NCBI GenBank assembly: GCA_009760855.2
Contig: WPIO01000048.1
Location: forward strand, 2,143,001-2,207,000
Direction: 5' to 3'
Origin: Cristatella mucedo
Lineage: Eukaryota; Bryozoa; Phylactolaemata; Cristatellidae
Length of the DNA stretch: 64,000 nt
This document shows positions 60,376-64,000 of the stretch, piece after piece. Made by a program: the position numbers and the translations under genes. Positions within the stretch are counted from its first letter, which is position 1; each line of letters starts with the position of its first letter. The notes under the pieces are model-generated. The model was not told where the DNA came from. It did not search any database and saw only the letters and a list, made by a program, of their open reading frames with translations.

Positions 60376-60654
60376 CGCTGAAGTGGCCTCCACTGGTCTC
60401 GGGTTGAATATGTGAACGATGTCGCTCGGCAAGCAGACCGGAATCGCCGACTAGCAAATTGCTAGCGTCGCGGAAAAGCGTAGCGTAGCTTATGGAGAAG
60501 TCTTCCAGAATAATTGTCAACAGTTTCCCCCTTCTTACTTACTGCAATAATCTTAAATTTCTGTATTCGACACAAGAAATCATGCATCGGGTGGCATGAT
60601 AAAGAGTGCCGTTGCGTCCTCAGCTCATGCAGAGGGTTGGCTTCGGCTGCGATT

Positions 60655-60805
60655 TATAAACAGAGGGGCAAAGTGGTCGTGCTTCACGGAAGCGGTCGCG
60701 GGTTCGAGCTCTGCTGCGGGCCATTCCGCATTGCCCACTGCAAGTGGGGATGAAAGTCGCTGAAGCTCACCTGCCATTCTATACGTAAAGCCGCTGAATC
60801 AGCAG
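60655..60805 (+). mobile_element. SINE type A
   Basis: B-box gggttcgagctctg, body gggccattccgcattgccca and gcaagtggggatgaaag, ending gccgctgaatcagc. Confidence 0.7.
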
Positions 60806-61299
60806 GTTTCTACTTTGCTTCGAGCATGAGCGACGCTTGCGAGACGCGGCAGCATCGAATGCACGAGGCAGGCGGCGGCGGCCACCGTTAGGGACTGTTT
60901 TGATGGGGTGGGAGCGACTGTCTCGCAGGTAGATACAGATGCTGCTCGTGCGGCAATAAAACTTACGGCGGCTTATCCTCGTTTTGGCTGCTACTACGTA
61001 CAGCGCTGCGACCGGGTGTGTAGCCCAGATTAAACTAAGAACGAGGATCCCACTTTGACCTTGCCAGAGCCAACCGATCGCACGACAACTGAAGGGCTTC
61101 GTCGGAAGCTCAAGCCTCTGCTCGTGACGTGAACTGATTGAGAAGCAATTCTTTTTGGCGAATTTTGAGCTGCCAGTGTGCACTTTATTACTAGAGCATC
61201 CTATCGCCCAACTAATGGGCTTGCGTTGCAGGCGCCACAGTGCCTACGCTGACTGCCCTAGTCCGCGTAAGATGCCCTAAGTCGCTAACGGAACACCAA

Positions 61300-61645
61300 A
61301 GCAACCCTCAGTTTTCCTCTTCCTCTCCGTCTGTCTGTCACTCTCTGTGCCTCTCTTTCTCTTTCTATTTCTCTGTTTCTCTGTCTCTTGTATCTCTGTC
61401 TCTCTCACTCCTTATTTTTCTGTATCTCGTTTATTCCCTCTCCTAATCCCCATTCAGTTTCTCTCTCTATAACCCTCTATTATTACTCTGTTTATATATC
61501 TCTTTCTCTTTTCTCTCGTCATTTCCGCCTCTTCCTCTCTCTCTCTCTCTCTCTCGTCCCTTTCTCTCTTGCCCTCTCTCTTGCCCTCTTTTTTCCTTGT
61601 ATCTCTCTCTCGCACTCTCGCACTCCCTTTATCTCCCTCCCTCCC

Positions 61646-61685
<40 letters not shown>

Positions 61686-61990
61686 TAATCTCTCACAAAC
61701 TTTTGATCTCTTTCTCTCTATCTGACCCTCTCTTGCTTTCTTATGCTCTTATTATAGTGGTTTCTCTTTTTTCTCTGGCCCTTTCTCTCTTTATATTTGC
61801 CGCTCTCACGCTCCATCTATTTATCGCTTACTATATTTTTCTCTTCTCCTTTTTCATTCTCGCTCTCTTGCCTCTCTCTTTCTCGCGCGCGCTCTATTTG
61901 ATGTCTTGCTTCCTCCCGAGTTTCTCTCATTTCGTCTCTCGTGCGCTCTCTGCGCTCATTTCTATCTCACTTTATTCAGCCATGCTTTCT
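61300..61990 (+). repeat. Long polypyrimidine (CT)n block
   Basis: About 700 bases of interrupted CTCT/TTTCTCT. It could form triplex (H-DNA). The 222-codon open frame across it is repeat translation. Confidence 0.92.
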
Positions 61991-63456
61991 ATGTTTGATA
62001 TCGTTTCTCTCTCAACCGCTCGCCGGTGCAACCGCTCTTTCCCCTTGCCGGCATAGGGACCCATGATCTGACCGTGACCTTTTCTGAGCCGACTTCAAGT
62101 GCGGTCAGCCCCGCGACTCGCGCAGCTTCGCATTAACGACAGCCGCCGACAATCGCACCTACGATCGTCCGTTTGCGGCTGCGGCAGATTTGTCAAAACT
62201 AGCTACCTTACCTTCCCGTTTGTCCGTCGCCTCGCTTCTCCGGCTTCTCCAGCGTAGCGCTCTCTTCCTTTTTTCTTTTTTTTTTTAGTTTGAGGCGCTC
62301 CACGCGTCGCGACCGGAAATCTTTCCGTCAGGCGAGCTACCTTGCGGCAGAGCAGGGCCAGCTAAGCCGCTCGGGGCGGGCGCAGTCGAGGTTAGAGCCG
62401 TGCGCTGGAAAGACGCAGACTGGGTCGCAGCTGTAGCGCCGGACATTTTCTTTCGCTCTGTGTATCTCGCACAAACGGCAGCGTTCTTCACGTTACATCT
62501 TTAAGTCTCTCTTTTCGTCGTCTGTCTGCTCGCCAGTCAGCACACACGTCTCCGCCGCCGCCGGCTGCGCGCGCCCGGGCTTTCTCTTTCTGTCTTTCTT
62601 TCTGTCTGTCAGTCTGTCTGTCTTACTCGTCAGAGTCCGCAAGCAGCTGCCCCGCCCACGCACACAGGCAGCATAGGCGTCGCGCAGACAGCGAAGTCTG
62701 ACCGAAGGCGGTGGCGCAATGCCAGAGCGCTCGCGCGGTCCGCTACGCACGCTTTCAAGTGGTATTGCTTTCAAACGGCATGCCGAAGTGCCACCCGCTG
62801 GCCGGCGACCGACGATGTGTATGCGGCCGCCGAAGCCGCCAAGGAACCGGGCGAGCAAAAGTGCCCATCGGCCAATTCTGAGGTCATCTACTTAAGCGAT
62901 GACGAAATTATATATGAATTTGAGGAAACGGGCATCCTGGCTAATCCTATTTTGAAGTTCCGGATCGTCGAGACAGCGCCACTGTCTATTCGAATTCAAT
63001 CCACGACGGGCGACCGACTGCGCCGGGCAGCTCCAGCATGGCTGCTGGGGAGGCGAACACTTGCTGTGGAATGCTTTGTCACGTGGCGGCTGAAAGCGGT
63101 TCTTTCGCGGCTAGCTGCCCGCGCGGTCGCTACGGCGTAGTCTGCAGCAGGGAGCCGGCGACCGGAAATGGCCCAGTCGACCGTCGTGCAAATTGAGAGC
63201 CGCGAAGCGATCGGTAAACTGTCCACTATCGCTCGCGAGCGTTACTCTAGCATCTGCTTCGGCTGAGCTGCGCAAAAGCGGAATCTTTTTAGATCTTGGT
63301 TGGACCATTCGTTTTCAGGTTTCTTAATTGATGCGCGGTCTCCGCAGGTACAGAAGAGCGCGATTTCAGTTCTTTGGATTTCCGCAGCGCAGAACGCAGA
63401 TCGCCGGGCGATCGCTCGCAAGGTCGGGGCTTTCGCTGGCTGCGATACCCGTAGCA

Positions 63457-63555
63457 CCGCCGCCGCCTCCGCCTCCGCCGCCGCCGCCGCCGCCGCAGCA
63501 GCAGCAGCAGCAGCAGCGTCGGCAGCGTCGGCAGCGTCGGCGGCGTCGGCGGGCG
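63457..63555 (+). repeat. Compound GCC / GCA / GTCGGC trinucleotide repeat
   Basis: A (GCC)n run passes into about seven GCA and then GTCGGCA-type units. One plus-strand frame (63300-63725) reads it as a poly-Ala tract and another reads it as Pro then Gln. Neither frame has other support as a gene. Confidence 0.88.
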
Positions 63556-63859
63556 GACGCGCAGGCCCGCTAGCGATGGTGCTTGACGGCGAGACCAGCT
63601 TTCGGGCGGGTACGGGGGAGGCGGCTTCGCCGCATGTTTACGCGTGCTCGCGCGCGCGGCAATTAAGTGCGGTGGCGGCGCTGTATGTGTGTGGGGGGGG
63701 GGGCGAAGAGGAGGGCGAAAGGTAAACCGCGCCGAAGCCACGCGCGCGGCTTAAGTCGCAACTCCCACTCCCCTGGAGGGCGCCGACTGTTAACTCACCG
63801 CTGTTGTGCGACCGCCACCGCTGTTGTGCGACTGTAACCATGCGATTTAGACGTCAAAA

Positions 63860-64000
63860 ACTTGTGTCGCGATAATTGCCTAAATGTTGAAGGATTCCTT
63901 TAAGAAGACTGCTCCACAGCTAGCCACCGCGTCCGATCGCTCCTTATCTAAGATTATGCACTGTCTACTGCGGTGGCTTGCAAACAATTTAGCTAGCTCT
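63860..64000 (+). mobile_element. LINE family B fragment, cut by the window end
   Basis: Matches 42005-42150 (words tttaagaagactgc, ccacagct, gtccgat, tctaagatta). Confidence 0.65.

Noticed and set aside
61388-62056. 222-codon plus-strand open frame
   Set aside because: It runs along the CT repeat, and its Ser/Leu/Phe composition simply reflects CTCT/TTTC triplets.

Overview
The window is animal (metazoan) nuclear DNA. It has two spliced protein genes with GT-AG introns, old non-LTR retrotransposons of the L2/CR1 type, tRNA-derived SINEs, a Tc1-like transposon, LTR-element remnants and many long microsatellites. I cannot name the species. An L2-rich genome with large repeat-filled introns and a mitochondrial ABC transporter of animal type suggests an invertebrate or basal deuterostome; that is inference. 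There is no prokaryotic, organellar or CRISPR signal.

Gene 1 (4080-34508, + strand) is a mitochondrial ABC half-transporter that I recognise as ABCB8. Fifteen coding exons can be joined with every intron phase matching. They give 581 codons and a stop. The N-terminal part (targeting peptide and first membrane helix) must lie left of the window. Its introns are swollen to 3-6 kb by L2 copies, SINEs and microsatellites.

Gene 2 (58383 down to 48357, - strand) is read towards gene 1, so the genes converge tail to tail over about 13.8 kb. Its four exons encode about 853 residues with two consecutive, very similar heat-shock-factor-type DNA-binding domains. A long Ala/His/Met/Ser-rich, probably disordered region follows, with a sumoylation-like motif and a strongly acidic stretch. 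No HR-A/B trimerisation zipper is visible. A tandem-domain HSF-like protein of this kind is the most unusual item in the window.

The rest is mostly layered transposable-element debris: (i) 1-3963, an L2 copy carrying two nested LINE insertions, one inverted; (ii) 6735-15035, SINEs, a Tc1 pseudogene with an L2 tail inside it, and a minus-strand L2 broken by three later insertions; (iii) 18120-31270, several L2 copies, including a second LINE family (called B here) split by a family-A copy with a 5-bp target-site duplication; (iv) 38345-40345, a 1.5-kb solo LTR with 4-bp target duplication inside an old L2; (v) 44640-45560, a decayed Ty3/gypsy integrase region; (vi) 51625-56345, L2 fragments and a long AT tract in intron 2 of the HSF-like gene. 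Family-A L2 copies end in a conserved stem-loop followed by (ATT)n. One SINE family carries the same tail, which suggests it borrows the L2 machinery.

The last 6 kb is GC-rich and CpG-rich upstream DNA of the HSF-like gene, plus a polypyrimidine block and a compound GCC/GCA repeat. I could not identify a further gene there.
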